NCBI RefSeq assembly: GCF_002876705.1
Contig: NZ_MDAG01000057.1
Location: forward strand, 186,001 to 250,000
Direction of reading: 5' to 3'
From: Enterovibrio norvegicus_B
GTDB taxonomy: Bacteria; Pseudomonadota; Gammaproteobacteria; Enterobacterales; Vibrionaceae
Length of the DNA: 64,000 nucleotides
Below the pieces are notes generated by a model. It did not search any database and was not told the DNA's origin. It saw only the letters and a list, made by a program, of their open reading frames with translations. Within the stretch, counting starts at the first letter, position 1. Every line of letters starts with the position of its first letter. Of this stretch, positions 1 to 8,806 are shown piece after piece. The position numbers were made by a program, and so were the translations under genes.

Positions 1-349
1 GAAACTTAGTGTCATCTAATTGTCTGAATACTTCTTGCTTGTAATAAATGGCTGCGAGGTATTGCTCGCTTGCATTTGTTGCGTCAGCGGCAACTTCAAA
101 CGTCATCACTTCATAGAGAGGTGTGGCAGCGGGAGCACCTTCACCTTGCGCTGTGTTTGCTTGTGCTGGGGACACATCAACGCCGCCTGGGTTGTCGCTC
201 TTCCATGTACCAACAAGCTGCGCCAGTGGACCAAAATTGATGCCATCAATCACGTCTTTGTTTGTCGTTGTCTCGCTCTCTGCAAACGCAGTCAAAGTAG
301 TACTACATGCAATAGAAAACACTGCAGCTTGTAAGATTTTATTGCTCAT
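1..349 (-). CDS. Secreted heme-binding-like beta-barrel protein, C-terminal part outside window
   Basis: The reverse strand is open from an ATG at 349 to the window edge, giving 116 codons without a stop. The start has an AGGAAG ribosome site 8 bases upstream. Residues 1-24 form a typical Sec signal peptide ending near TAFA-ES. The mature part contains FGPLAQLVGTWKS followed by GGVDV, which resembles the first strand of nitrobindin/THAP4-like (DUF1794-type) heme-binding beta-barrels, where a GTW motif opens the barrel. The heme ligand histidine expected near the C-terminus lies outside the window, so binding cannot be judged. The forward-strand reading frames overlapping it are shadows. The gene assignment is good; the family is tentative. 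Confidence 0.6.
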   Translation of the reverse strand, partial: MSNKILQAAVFSIACSTTLTAFAESETTTNKDVIDGINFGPLAQLVGTWKSDNPGGVDVSPAQANTAQGEGAPAATPLYEVMTFEVAADATNASEQYLAAIYYKQEVFRQLDDTKF

Positions 350-1061
350 TAATTGCTTCCTCTTTTATATGTTTATTCCTTGATTTCTACGCTGGATATT
401 CAATCGTAATGCGGTGATCCCAATAAAGACTTGTAGTATCCAGCCGCAACAATCCTATGGAAGAAGCGTCAAATAAAGTAGTCAATGAAAAGCGAATATC
501 CAAAGATTATTCAGGCTGCAACAAGGTGGGGGAAATGATAATGAACACTGAAAGTTAGAGAATGAGATTGAGTTTGAGACTATACATTTTTCTCAACGAA
601 ACATGAGAGGTTGTGCCCAAAAATACAGTGTTTTATAGCATGGTAACCATGCCTGAATTCAATATGCAAATAAGCGAGTATTTGGGGTGTTGTTATACAA
701 CGTTGCAATTTTGAAAAGTCGCAAACTCTTGATTTGTTGTTTGTAGACCTGCACAAGTGCGTGATTCTCTGTGTTTAATTTTCAGCAGAGAGAAAAATGT
801 ATGGGTATTTCTGTGTATATTTTTAGTATGAAAATTTAGGCAATATTTATCTTTAATATCACAATAATTAGACATGTTCGTGCGATGCTTTCGCATACAG
901 TGAAAGGGTGACTTTGCACAGTTAATGCGGCGAGGTTTCTCTTTGCTGAGCGAGGGATTTGATTAGCAATTGTGAATTGAACGATGTCAGTGGGTTAGAC
1001 ACAGGACGGTCTTAGCATCTGTTTGATGATTTATTTCTGATGATAAACATGGAGCGATGCG
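350..1061. other. Intergenic region, AT-rich, with a 15-bp palindrome
   Basis: Divergent spacer between the secreted protein at the left edge and the 853-residue gene. It must hold the promoters of both. The only clear structure is the palindrome GCATGGTAACCATGC at 638-652, possibly a regulator site. A short reverse reading frame at 693-896 has no convincing ribosome site or protein-like composition, and I do not call it a gene. Confidence 0.5.
638..652. promoter_or_regulatory. Perfect 15-bp palindrome, possible operator
   Basis: GCATGGTAACCATGC reads the same on both strands around a central A/T. It sits in the divergent spacer, 289 bases from the left gene's start and 410 from the right gene's start. 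Its role as an operator is inference only. Confidence 0.3.
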
Positions 1062-3623
1062 ATGAGCGATTTTAACGAGAGAATTGCAGGTGTCTGGGCG
1101 GCATTAGGCAGTTTTTTTAGGCAAGTCGTCATTTTTTTTGAGCGAATCATTAATGCCATTTTCCCCCCGGAAGAGATTCCGGATTCCCCTATATTGATTC
1201 AGGAGCCTCCTTCTCCTCGAGACTCAACGTTAGATCTTGAATCTATCGGTAACTCTTCGCAAGAGGCAACAGCGGCTTGGAAAGCAGATAAAACGCGGGT
1301 TAGGGCCATTGCCAAAGAAAACCAATTGAAGATCGAACAAGCACTAGGCACACGAGACGAGCTAGGAAACCTCGTGCCAGATTCAAAGCTGACTCTGGGC
1401 TTTAATGTGGTGCTTGGTCGAGGGTATTTTCCTATTCTTGGTGATTTGATTATCCCTGTTGGATCGGGTTTTTTCCGTGGGCAAGGGTCTTACGTACGAC
1501 GAAAATCATTGAGTTCAGCGTTGCGCGGCGTTGCAAAACATCCGACGGCGCTTTGCCCAATTGGTGGGGCGGATAAAAATGGTCTTCTCACCCAGTGTGG
1601 CTCTACATTTTTGGCGGATTTTGCGGTTAGTGGCTGCTTAAAAGACAAAGGGGATGGTGGTAACGGCATAATCTTGGGACACACGCCGCCGCAGCCTTCA
1701 GTGTCAACATCTGCACAGCCCAATACTACTCAATACTGGGGAGGGCAGCCCAATCGATTTCCTCAAAAGCGTTTTACTTTTCCGTTGGTATGGTCAGGCC
1801 TAACGACATTTAAGTTAAACAATGGGCAGGGGGATACAGAAATTACGGTACCTGCAAGGGGGGCTTACAATACACCGAAAGAGGTGTTGTTGGACGACAA
1901 GGTCGATATTCCGCTGGTACGTTGGGTGAGGGCGTTTGCTGCCAATGGTAAAGAAGTGGCGCGTTATGCCAATGTCGGTTCAAAACTCGGTGGAGGCAAT
2001 GTCGGAATTGATGCTGATGATAGGCAAACCACGGGAAAACCTAAGACAAGTGGTGAAACCCGTGTGTACCATAAGCCGATTGGGAAAAATGACACAAAAA
2101 CGACAGTGGTTGTACCTGGTGGTTTACCCGCGAATACCGCAAAGGTCGAAGTCTCGTTCTATAACTTGGTGACACACTACTCCTTGGTGTCACAAATGAC
2201 GCCTTATCTCCCTGGTAACTACTACACCACGGCGCGTGCATCCTATAACGAGTTTATGAACATCGTCGTAGAGCGTATGCCTTGGAATGGCTTTGTCGGC
2301 ATTGATGGTGCTTACAATACGTTGACGAACCTGATGGCGCGCGAAAACGGGTTGGATGGTTGGTTCTTTCCTGGCGGTTATGAAGATTACATGCACAACG
2401 CATTTGTGAGTTGTGCGGCGGTGAATAATGGCGGCTGGTCGCTTTATGCCTCTGAAGCAGTGTTTGCTAGCAATAATGTGAGAGATACGAACGGATGGCC
2501 AAATGCCGCAGGCGTGCTCGAAGTTCACTTGAAATCCTCATACACTGCGTCATCAAATGATTTTGGCAACTTTGATACCTATGGCAGTCGGGGGGGATCG
2601 ATTTACATGGGGGCATCGTCGAATTCTATGCAGACAGGAAGCATGGAAGATCATTTTGATTCGAACAATGTTGATCCTTTCGGTAACTCCTCAGAGAGAG
2701 AAGAAAGTGATTGGAACCCTTTGCGATGGACTAGCCTCGTTGTATTTGCAGCAGATGCGCGACGAAATGATTTCGTCGTTACGAGTACGCCAACAGATGC
2801 CAGACGAGTCACCTATTGTAAAGCAAGATTAACGCAAGAAACGCCAGTTTCGAATAATCCTGACAGCAATGTGTACTCAGCATTAAGCACGAATCATTAC
2901 TGTCACCCTCGGCCAGATAATTTTGGCTCATTGGTTGAGGTCCGCCCGCCATCTATAGCCCATCTCCACTTAGCTCCTTACGATGAGAACGAACGTGCTG
3001 CTGGTGATATTCAAAGTATCCCCGGTGGGGTAGGAGAGATTCAAGGCCTGTTTTCTGGTTTGCGTTCTTACCTCTTCCGACCTTGGTTTTATGGCATCAC
3101 GCCATTGGCGAACCAACAATCTCTCAGTTGGAAGGTGGCGTTCAGTGCACGACATACCAAGCTCGCAGGTAACGCAAAAGAAGTGAGTTTGTCTGCGGAT
3201 GCGTTGGGCATTGCAGGGCAGCATAAAATCAATAATTTGTACTTTGGCACTATCGCCCAAAATTTTAAAGGTCGGAAAATTGCTGCGGGTTCGGTGTATA
3301 CCATCTCTGCCATGGTGGATTTCTTTGAGCGGAAAGAGTTTGACGATATCGATATGAATTTATTGAATGTGTCTGCAAATTACCTTGATGATGAAATTAA
3401 AAAAACAGTGGGTACACCTGCGCCCACGTTGCCCACCAGTTTACTGATGATGCCACCAAGGGTTAAATTATGGAAAAACGCTTCAGGAGATAAAAAATTC
3501 AGTGTGGAAATTCCATTACTGAATACAAGTGATAAGGACTTGGCTTATCCGAATGCTGCAAATCTTATGCATTATTTCAAAATCAAAATTGAAACGGCCA
3601 GTGCAGACACTTCATTACAGTAG
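1062..3623 (+). CDS. Large uncharacterised protein, 853 residues
   Basis: I do not recognise this protein. It starts at ATG 1062 with GGAG about 7 bases upstream; two further ATGs lie just before it. There is no Sec or Tat signal peptide. Residues 10-38 form a hydrophobic or amphipathic stretch (VWAALGSFFRQVVIFF) followed by an acidic, proline-rich linker. The rest is mostly polar, rich in Asn, Gly, Tyr and Trp, with beta-type segments and no long coiled coil or transmembrane helices. A glycine-rich region around residues 125-145 and an Asn/Ser/Gly-rich region around 495-545 stand out. It ends at a strong terminator and stands alone, so context gives no function. A secreted or surface effector released without a classical signal is possible but unsupported. 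Confidence 0.75.
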   Translation: MSDFNERIAGVWAALGSFFRQVVIFFERIINAIFPPEEIPDSPILIQEPPSPRDSTLDLESIGNSSQEATAAWKADKTRVRAIAKENQLKIEQALGTRDELGNLVPDSKLTLGFNVVLGRGYFPILGDLIIPVGSGFFRGQGSYVRRKSLSSALRGVAKHPTALCPIGGADKNGLLTQCGSTFLADFAVSGCLKDKGDGGNGIILGHTPPQPSVSTSAQPNTTQYWGGQPNRFPQKRFTFPLVWSGLTTFKLNNGQGDTEITVPARGAYNTPKEVLLDDKVDIPLVRWVRAFAANGKEVARYANVGSKLGGGNVGIDADDRQTTGKPKTSGETRVYHKPIGKNDTKTTVVVPGGLPANTAKVEVSFYNLVTHYSLVSQMTPYLPGNYYTTARASYNEFMNIVVERMPWNGFVGIDGAYNTLTNLMARENGLDGWFFPGGYEDYMHNAFVSCAAVNNGGWSLYASEAVFASNNVRDTNGWPNAAGVLEVHLKSSYTASSNDFGNFDTYGSRGGSIYMGASSNSMQTGSMEDHFDSNNVDPFGNSSEREESDWNPLRWTSLVVFAADARRNDFVVTSTPTDARRVTYCKARLTQETPVSNNPDSNVYSALSTNHYCHPRPDNFGSLVEVRPPSIAHLHLAPYDENERAAGDIQSIPGGVGEIQGLFSGLRSYLFRPWFYGITPLANQQSLSWKVAFSARHTKLAGNAKEVSLSADALGIAGQHKINNLYFGTIAQNFKGRKIAAGSVYTISAMVDFFERKEFDDIDMNLLNVSANYLDDEIKKTVGTPAPTLPTSLLMMPPRVKLWKNASGDKKFSVEIPLLNTSDKDLAYPNAANLMHYFKIKIETASADTSLQ

Positions 3624-3674
3624 TCGGTTGTGATTGACGGGTTAAACCCATAAAACGCACTGAGTATGTGCCAT

Positions 3675-3707
3675 AAAAAACAGCCACAATAGCGTGGCTG
3701 TTTTTTT
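3675..3707. terminator. Bidirectional intrinsic terminator
   Basis: The stem AAAACAGCCAC / GTGGCTGTTTT with a short AATAGC loop has A and T tracts on both sides. It lies between the convergent 853-residue gene and the DM13 gene and can serve both. Confidence 0.85.
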
Positions 3708-3735
3708 AATTAATTTGCTGTGTGTAGATGTCGGC

Positions 3736-4212
3736 TTACTTATAGCGACCTGCTGTAATGAACTCGTTAAAGCTTTCGCACCACACAATCACGGTGTTGA
3801 ATTGAGAAGGGTCAATGCCTTCAGGGACCTTAACGATAAAGTTCTCAAATGTTTTCACATCGCCGACTTGTGCCATTTTACTTTTTAAATCTTTAAAGTT
3901 GGTCTCTGTTTCGACAAATTCTGGGGAAAGGTACAACTTGTAGTCTGGCCCTGGTGCGAGCTCTCCCATGAATGTAATCATATCTGGACCAATGGCAACA
4001 CTGCCTTCACCCCAATGAAATGTATCACTGTCTTTCAGATCTTTGCGGAACTCTGCGGTGTAATTCGCGTTGGCAGACACTGAGGCGATCTCTGCCGTTG
4101 ATGGGCCTTCAGGGGCAATTAATATAGGCAGGGCATAGATACCGACGGCAAAGCCAACAGCCACAGCAGTAACGTGGGAAATGACGAGAGCAATAGCTTG
4201 TCGCGTAGTCAT
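3736..4212 (-). CDS. DM13-domain membrane-anchored protein
   Basis: 158 residues. Residues 8-30 form one N-terminal transmembrane helix or uncleaved signal, so the rest is probably periplasmic. Residues 50-157 fit the DM13 domain: FHWGEGSV near the start, GPDYKLYL in the middle, and the closing IVWCESFNEFITAGRY with its single conserved Cys. DM13 domains are thought to take part in electron transfer or redox chemistry through that Cys, but the role of bacterial members is not settled. The start has GGAGG 9 bases upstream. It is monocistronic and convergent with the large unknown gene. Confidence 0.85.
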   Translation of the reverse strand: MTTRQAIALVISHVTAVAVGFAVGIYALPILIAPEGPSTAEIASVSANANYTAEFRKDLKDSDTFHWGEGSVAIGPDMITFMGELAPGPDYKLYLSPEFVETETNFKDLKSKMAQVGDVKTFENFIVKVPEGIDPSQFNTVIVWCESFNEFITAGRYK

Positions 4213-4782
4213 AAATGAAAGCCTCCGATGGATAGGGGTGTCACACCTGAACTATGTGAATCAACATCTTTGTGCTGATTAGATACAGTGATTATGTGTA
4301 ATAGGGTGGGATAAAGAAACCGTCGCCCTTGTTTCTTTCGTGAGATGTGAAGGTGACAACACTTACCATTATGCGCATGCTTGCGCTTACATTATTGTCT
4401 GCACTAAATATCTGGTCTTTATTTGTATAAAAATAAGAATATTACCCCTGTTAAAACTACGACAATGTTCTGAATCGTACGGCTGCTCATTCTGGTTTGT
4501 CACTTTTTATTTATATTTTCCAACAAAGAACATTGTTCGTACCACTACAAGAACACCTTTCTCTTTTATACATCCTAAACATGGGTGCGTAAGTGCGTTG
4601 TGTGAGAATGGTGTGCGCTTTTTTATAAAGATTACGCTCAAGTTAAATATGTTTTACAAGGTGTCAAATCTTAGAAGGTGTGCCTATTTGGTTGGAATGA
4701 AATCATGTTGCATAAATAGCACTTGTTGTTGATGTTACTGCTCTCTATGGTCGTAAATAGACTTTTAATCAAAGGGATAGGT
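4213..4782. other. AT-rich intergenic region
   Basis: Divergent spacer of about 570 bases between the DM13 gene and the oxidase. It is markedly AT-rich compared with its neighbours. An open frame at 4340-4732 is Cys- and aromatic-rich with no ribosome site and looks like chance. No operator or RNA structure stands out. Confidence 0.5.
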
Positions 4783-6660
4783 ATGTCTAATATAAACAAT
4801 GAAAGAAGAACGTTTTTAAAAAATGGCCGTGGATTGCTTTTCACCTCTGTTGCGATCTCATCGCTTCCTATGTCATTCCTTCTTTCAGGTTGTAACAGCC
4901 CGTTTTATCACATTACGTATGAAAACTGGGCGCAGGATATCAACGTCGGTGGCGTATTGGCGGCGAAGGTGACATCAAGAGAAGATCTCGAATCAGTGGC
5001 AAAATGGGCGCTCGACAATGGGCATTTCATTAAAGCCTTTGGTTCGATGCATAACTGGTCGCCGTTGATCCTTTCTGAAGATGAACCCAAAGACAAAGCC
5101 TTGCTGCTTGATATGTCGCAGTTCAATCATCTTGAAATGGTAGAGTCTCATGCGGACTATGGCATTGTGAAAGCGGGGTGCGGTGTGCAAGCAGAAGACT
5201 TGTATTCGTTCCTTGAAAATCAACCCGGTGGCCAACCAGACATTCCCGGCTATGCGTTTTCTAACACCCCTGCACCGGGTAATCTTTCTCTTGCTGGCAT
5301 GCTTTCAATTGGTGGTCACGGCACAAAGGTGAGTTATAACGGCTCTCAAGAGAATGAAACGTTGAATGGCAGTATCAGTAACAATGTATTGTCGGTGACG
5401 GCCTTGGTATGGAATGGCAGCAAATATGCTTTGAGAACCTTTTCTCGCGATGAAGAGGACGGCGATCTCTTCTTGGCAGCCCTCGGCTCAACCATCATTC
5501 TTGAAGCCACGTTGTATGTCCTGCCGAATTATAACCTTCGCTGTCAGAGCTTCACGGATGTTCATTACGCTGAACTTTTCGCATCGACAGCAGACGAAAC
5601 ACCGTTGTCCATATCAAAAATCTTGGATTCGGCAGGGCGTATGGAGGTTATTTGGTTTCCTTTTAGCCAGAAGCCATGGTTAAAAGTATGGAGCAATGAA
5701 CCGCAAAAACCGGCGTCTTCGCGAGCGGTGTCAGGTGCATACAATTATGCGTTTAGCGACAATATTCCTCTGTTCATTTCTAACATCATCAAAGGCATTT
5801 TGGTGGCGAAGCCTAAGTTAGTGCCAGCCTTTGGTATTTTACAGTCCGTCACGACAACCCTTGCATTGAAGGGCGGTGCGAATCGAGCGAATTTGTACAA
5901 TCAAGTCGTGAGTAATACGTCGTCGAGAAGCTTAACCCGTGATGGTGTTAGCAATGAAACGATCACTGAAGAAGAATTCGAGGCTTTCCTTCCTTACATT
6001 GAAGCGGTTGAATCCACGCAACCTGACAACACAAATGCCCGCAGTTTGTTTGCGCAAAACTACGACATTTGGGGGCCAGCTTGGAAGACCTTGGTGTATG
6101 TTCGCGAAACAACCTTGCGTGTAACAGCGAATGGCTACGCCGTGCACCTCAATCGTGCGGATGTTCAGCCTTTCTTGCACGATTTCGCCAATGTGTATTT
6201 ACGTCTTCAATCAGAATATGCAGGAAGGGGTCAATTCCCTATCGCAGGGCCGATGGAAATCAGGGTGACGGGCGTGGATAAAACAGAAGGGCTCAACCTT
6301 TCAAATGCAAATCCGCCTGCGCTTTCGGCAACCACCGACACGCAAGATCCGAACTTGGATGCTGTGGTGTGGTTAGATTTGCTGACGTTTGCGGACATGC
6401 CGTGGGCAGGGGAGTTTTATCAAGAAATTGAGGAGTGGCTCTACCAACAACTGCCTGCGCATCAAGTCCGGGTTGAATGGTCAAAAGGTTGGGGATATAA
6501 CGGTGCGGGTGCATGGAAAAATGAAGATTTTATTGCGAATACGGTGCCGACAACCTTTAGCACTGCAACACGCCCTTATGAAGAGACGGCGGCGCGACTG
6601 CGACAGTATGATCCGCATTACTTGTTTGCCTCAAGTTTGATAAGAAAGCTGGTGCCATAA
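4783..6660 (+). CDS. Tat-exported lipoprotein FAD oxidase, cholesterol-oxidase (VAO) type
   Basis: The frame is open from 4723, but I choose the ATG at 4783. It has AGGGATAGG upstream and puts a twin-arginine signal at the true N-terminus: ERRTFLK, a hydrophobic stretch, then the lipobox LLSGC near residue 36. The protein would be folded with FAD in the cytoplasm, exported by Tat and lipidated. Residues about 50-260 form the FAD-binding PCMH/VAO fold, with GSMHNWSP and SIGGHGTKVSYNG matching the flavin-binding loop. The C-terminal half matches the substrate domain of the covalent-FAD cholesterol oxidase family (Brevibacterium type II). Its 625 residues suit the family. The actual substrate in a marine bacterium is unknown. 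It is monocistronic and ends at an intrinsic terminator. Confidence 0.8.
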   Translation: MSNINNERRTFLKNGRGLLFTSVAISSLPMSFLLSGCNSPFYHITYENWAQDINVGGVLAAKVTSREDLESVAKWALDNGHFIKAFGSMHNWSPLILSEDEPKDKALLLDMSQFNHLEMVESHADYGIVKAGCGVQAEDLYSFLENQPGGQPDIPGYAFSNTPAPGNLSLAGMLSIGGHGTKVSYNGSQENETLNGSISNNVLSVTALVWNGSKYALRTFSRDEEDGDLFLAALGSTIILEATLYVLPNYNLRCQSFTDVHYAELFASTADETPLSISKILDSAGRMEVIWFPFSQKPWLKVWSNEPQKPASSRAVSGAYNYAFSDNIPLFISNIIKGILVAKPKLVPAFGILQSVTTTLALKGGANRANLYNQVVSNTSSRSLTRDGVSNETITEEEFEAFLPYIEAVESTQPDNTNARSLFAQNYDIWGPAWKTLVYVRETTLRVTANGYAVHLNRADVQPFLHDFANVYLRLQSEYAGRGQFPIAGPMEIRVTGVDKTEGLNLSNANPPALSATTDTQDPNLDAVVWLDLLTFADMPWAGEFYQEIEEWLYQQLPAHQVRVEWSKGWGYNGAGAWKNEDFIANTVPTTFSTATRPYEETAARLRQYDPHYLFASSLIRKLVP

Positions 6661-6683
6661 GCTACTCGATAGCAACGTTGAAA

Positions 6684-6719
6684 CGAAAAAGGGCGAAACA
6701 CACGTTTCGTCCTTTTTCA
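6684..6719. terminator. Bidirectional intrinsic terminator
   Basis: The stem CGAAAAAGGGCGAAAC pairs with GTTTCGTCCTTTTTC around an ACAC loop. It sits between the convergent oxidase and curA genes. Confidence 0.8.
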
Positions 6720-6752
6720 TTTAGCTCGCGCGTGACTGAGCGAGAAAGTCAG

Positions 6753-7787
6753 TTAGCTTGCGTCAGCTACTTTGACGACCAACTTACCGAAGTTCTTGCC
6801 GTCTAACAGACCCATAAACGCTTCTGGCGCATTGTCGAGACCATCAATCATTTGTTCTTTGTATTGCATCTTTCCTTGTGCCAACCACTGTGACATGTCC
6901 GCAGCAAATTCATTGTAGCGGTGTGCGTAATCATCAAAGATGATGAAACCTTGCATCTTGATGCGCTTAATCAACAACGTCGCCATCAGCATGCCCATGC
7001 GGTCAGGCCCAGCAGGCAACTCGGTTGCGTTGTATTGAGAAATCATGCCACATACTGGAATGCGTGCGCCGGTATTCAGCAACGGGAGCACGGCATCAAA
7101 CACTTTTCCGCCAACATTTTCGTAGTAAACATCAATGCCTTTATCACACGCCGCTGCTAGTTGTTGGGCGAAATCATCAGCCTTGTGGTCTATACACACG
7201 TCGAAACCCAATGTTTCAACGGCATAACGACATTTCTCTTCGCCGCCGGCAATGCCGACAACGTTACAGCCTTTCAATTTGCCGATTTGACCCACAGTTG
7301 CACCTACTGGGCCTGTGGCTGCAGCGACGACAAGGGTCTCTCCCTCTTTAGGTTGGCCGATATCCAGTAAGCCCATGTACGCAGTGAAGCCAGGCATGCC
7401 CATGATGCCAAGTGCAAACGAAGGGTGAGACGGTGATTGCCCCAGTTTTAGAAGCCCTTCGCCGTCAGACACGGCATAAGATTGCCAACCTGAAAATGAT
7501 AATACCCATTCGCCTTTTTCAAACTCGGGATGTTGAGAGTCTTCCACCTGACACACGGTCGCGCCCACCATGACGTCATCAATTGCGGTAGGTTCGGCAT
7601 ACGATTTCGCATCACTCATGCGGCCACGCATGTATGGATCAAGAGAGAGGTAGATGGTTTTCAGTAGCACCTCGCCTTGGCCAATGGCTGGGATATCAAC
7701 ATTTTCTAAGCGGAAGTTATCGGCAACAGGTGCACCCACTGGGCGAGAGGCAAGTACGATGCGTGCGTTTTCTGACGGTGCTGACAT
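6753..7787 (-). CDS. curA: NADPH-dependent enal/enone reductase, CurA type
   Basis: 344 residues of the zinc-free medium-chain dehydrogenase/reductase superfamily. The N-terminal SLDPYMRGRM motif is diagnostic of the leukotriene B4 dehydrogenase / CurA group. The Rossmann segment reads VVAAATGPVGATVGQIGKLKG (about residues 152-172), so NADPH is the likely donor. The reaction is reduction of the C=C bond of reactive unsaturated carbonyls, in the cytoplasm. The start has AAGGAT 10 bases upstream. A 15-bp operator lies 39-53 bases before the ATG over a plausible -10 (TCTAAT), and the next gene upstream encodes a NemR-like repressor with the same operator, so control by electrophile or oxidant stress is inferred. 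Confidence 0.9.
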   Translation of the reverse strand: MSAPSENARIVLASRPVGAPVADNFRLENVDIPAIGQGEVLLKTIYLSLDPYMRGRMSDAKSYAEPTAIDDVMVGATVCQVEDSQHPEFEKGEWVLSFSGWQSYAVSDGEGLLKLGQSPSHPSFALGIMGMPGFTAYMGLLDIGQPKEGETLVVAAATGPVGATVGQIGKLKGCNVVGIAGGEEKCRYAVETLGFDVCIDHKADDFAQQLAAACDKGIDVYYENVGGKVFDAVLPLLNTGARIPVCGMISQYNATELPAGPDRMGMLMATLLIKRIKMQGFIIFDDYAHRYNEFAADMSQWLAQGKMQYKEQMIDGLDNAPEAFMGLLDGKNFGKLVVKVADAS

Positions 7788-7825
7788 AAAGCAATATCCT
7801 TTTTATTCTGATAGTGAACGGCCAT

Positions 7826-7840
7826 TAGACCGGTCGTCTA
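7826..7840. promoter_or_regulatory. Operator for the NemR-like regulator, curA promoter
   Basis: TAGACCGGTCGTCTA is an interrupted palindrome. It differs by one base from the site in front of the regulator gene at 8589-8603. On the reverse strand it overlaps a TCTAAT -10 that has a weak TTAATC -35 17 bases away. Arms of the form TAGAC...GTCTA are like those described for NemR boxes. Confidence 0.7.
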
Positions 7841-7850
7841 GTGCTTGATT

Positions 7851-7884
7851 AAAAAAATCCGCCACATGACATGGCGGCTTTTAG
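7851..7884 (-). terminator. Intrinsic terminator of the TetR-family gene
   Basis: Read on the reverse strand, the stem AAAGCCGCCA / TGGCGGATTT is followed by a run of T. It lies after the regulator gene and before the curA operator. Confidence 0.7.
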
Positions 7885-7903
7885 AGTGAATGCATCACTC
7901 GCG

Positions 7904-7963
7904 TATACCTAAACAACGTGAAGGTGCCAGATTCAGCGAGCATCTTCAGGTTGTTTGGGTATA
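7904..7963. repeat. Dispersed palindromic repeat, short copy (60 bp)
   Basis: It begins TATACCTAAACAAC and ends with the inverse GTTGTTTGGGTATA, with GATTCAGCGAG and CATCTTCAGG inside. It is one of four copies in the window and lies just past the regulator stop codon. The left arm has drifted more than the right. Confidence 0.8.
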
Positions 7964-7970
7964 TGTCGGT

Positions 7971-8567
7971 TTAAAAGACGGTGTCGCCTTTTAATAAATG
8001 TTTTGTTGATAACAATGCTTGCGACATGCCATCTGTGTTTTGGCTGAGTTTGCTCATAAGGCTTGCACCAATCCACAAATAGTAAAGTTGATTGGCGGCA
8101 ACATGACTGTCTTTGACCTGAATGGAGCCGTCCTCCATGCCTTCTTCTATGCACCGAGCAATCAGTGCAATGATGCGGCTTGCACCGTCGAGTAAAGATA
8201 AGCGCATGGCATCAGAAAGATCTGACACTTCACCGCTGAGTTTAACAACTAAGCAACGCTGGTTACTGCACGTGCCATCGTTTACTTCAATCCATTTTTG
8301 CCAGTAGTGAATGAGTTTTTCATAGCCATTCATGCCTGACTCACTGAACATTGCATTAAGACGTTGCTGGTAATTGGCGAAATACTCGGTGATCAATGCT
8401 TCACCAAATTGCTCTTTGGATTTGAAGTAATGATAAAACGAGCCTTTCGGCACACCGGCGTGCGTAAGCAATTGGGACAGGCCTACACGGGTAAAGCCTT
8501 TCTCAACGATCAATTGGTAGCCCACATCTAAAATGTGTTGGCGAGTAGGTTGCGCTTCTGTATTCAT
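7971..8567 (-). CDS. TetR-family repressor, NemR-like
   Basis: 198 residues from the ATG at 8567; an ATG at 8576 is the alternative. Residues 10-56 hold the TetR helix-turn-helix, with VPKGSFYHYFKSKEQFG as recognition helix and following turn. The ligand domain follows E. coli NemR closely in order of motifs: YQQRL, then RCLVVKLSGEVSDLSDAMR, then GASRIIALIA. The Cys before LVVKLS sits where NemR has its redox-sensing Cys106. NemR releases DNA on attack by quinones, aldehydes, N-ethylmaleimide or hypochlorite. Two matching operators, one here and one at curA, imply an autoregulated local regulon. The start is only 22 bases from the operator edge, so the leader is short. Confidence 0.85.
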   Translation of the reverse strand: MNTEAQPTRQHILDVGYQLIVEKGFTRVGLSQLLTHAGVPKGSFYHYFKSKEQFGEALITEYFANYQQRLNAMFSESGMNGYEKLIHYWQKWIEVNDGTCSNQRCLVVKLSGEVSDLSDAMRLSLLDGASRIIALIARCIEEGMEDGSIQVKDSHVAANQLYYLWIGASLMSKLSQNTDGMSQALLSTKHLLKGDTVF

Positions 8568-8588
8568 GGCGTGCATCTTAAGATCAAT

Positions 8589-8603
8589 TAGACCAGTCGT
8601 CTA
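8589..8603. promoter_or_regulatory. Autoregulatory operator of the NemR-like regulator
   Basis: TAGACCAGTCGTCTA lies 22-36 bases before the chosen start of the regulator and matches the curA site in 14 of 15 positions. It may also influence the divergent iolC gene, about 200 bases away. Confidence 0.7.
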
Positions 8604-8650
8604 GTCAAAAGCATTTGTCTGTTATTTGCCTTGTGATCACATCTTCGCGT

Positions 8651-8729
8651 ATTTCATTAATGAAATGTTTATTTCATTGGTTGCGCGATAAACGTTTCGA
8701 TCTTACTATTAAATGAAATAAACGTTTCG
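8651..8729. promoter_or_regulatory. Candidate operator cluster upstream of iolC
   Basis: It contains a perfect 16-bp palindrome, ATTTCATTAATGAAAT (8651-8666), followed by a second TTTCATT at 8672. ATAAACGTTTCG occurs twice (8688-8699 and 8718-8729), 30 bases apart and so about three helical turns, the second preceded by TGAA. A regulator of inositol genes (IolR, RpiR type) is the natural candidate; no such gene is in the window. Confidence 0.5.
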
Positions 8730-8806
8730 TTATGATTTTCTGTATTTCGATGCGTTTCATTCCAACCCTTCTTCACACCAACAACACAGTCGGACAGGAG
8801 TCATAC

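Noticed and set aside
20..334. Forward-strand open frames at the left edge
   Set aside because: They are antisense to the secreted protein at 1-349, which has a signal peptide and ribosome site.
693..896. 67-codon reverse frame
   Set aside because: No ribosome site, low-complexity AT-rich composition, no recognisable motif.
4340..4732. 130-codon forward frame in the AT-rich spacer
   Set aside because: Cys/Phe/Tyr-heavy composition from AT-rich DNA and no ribosome site; it also runs into the real oxidase gene.
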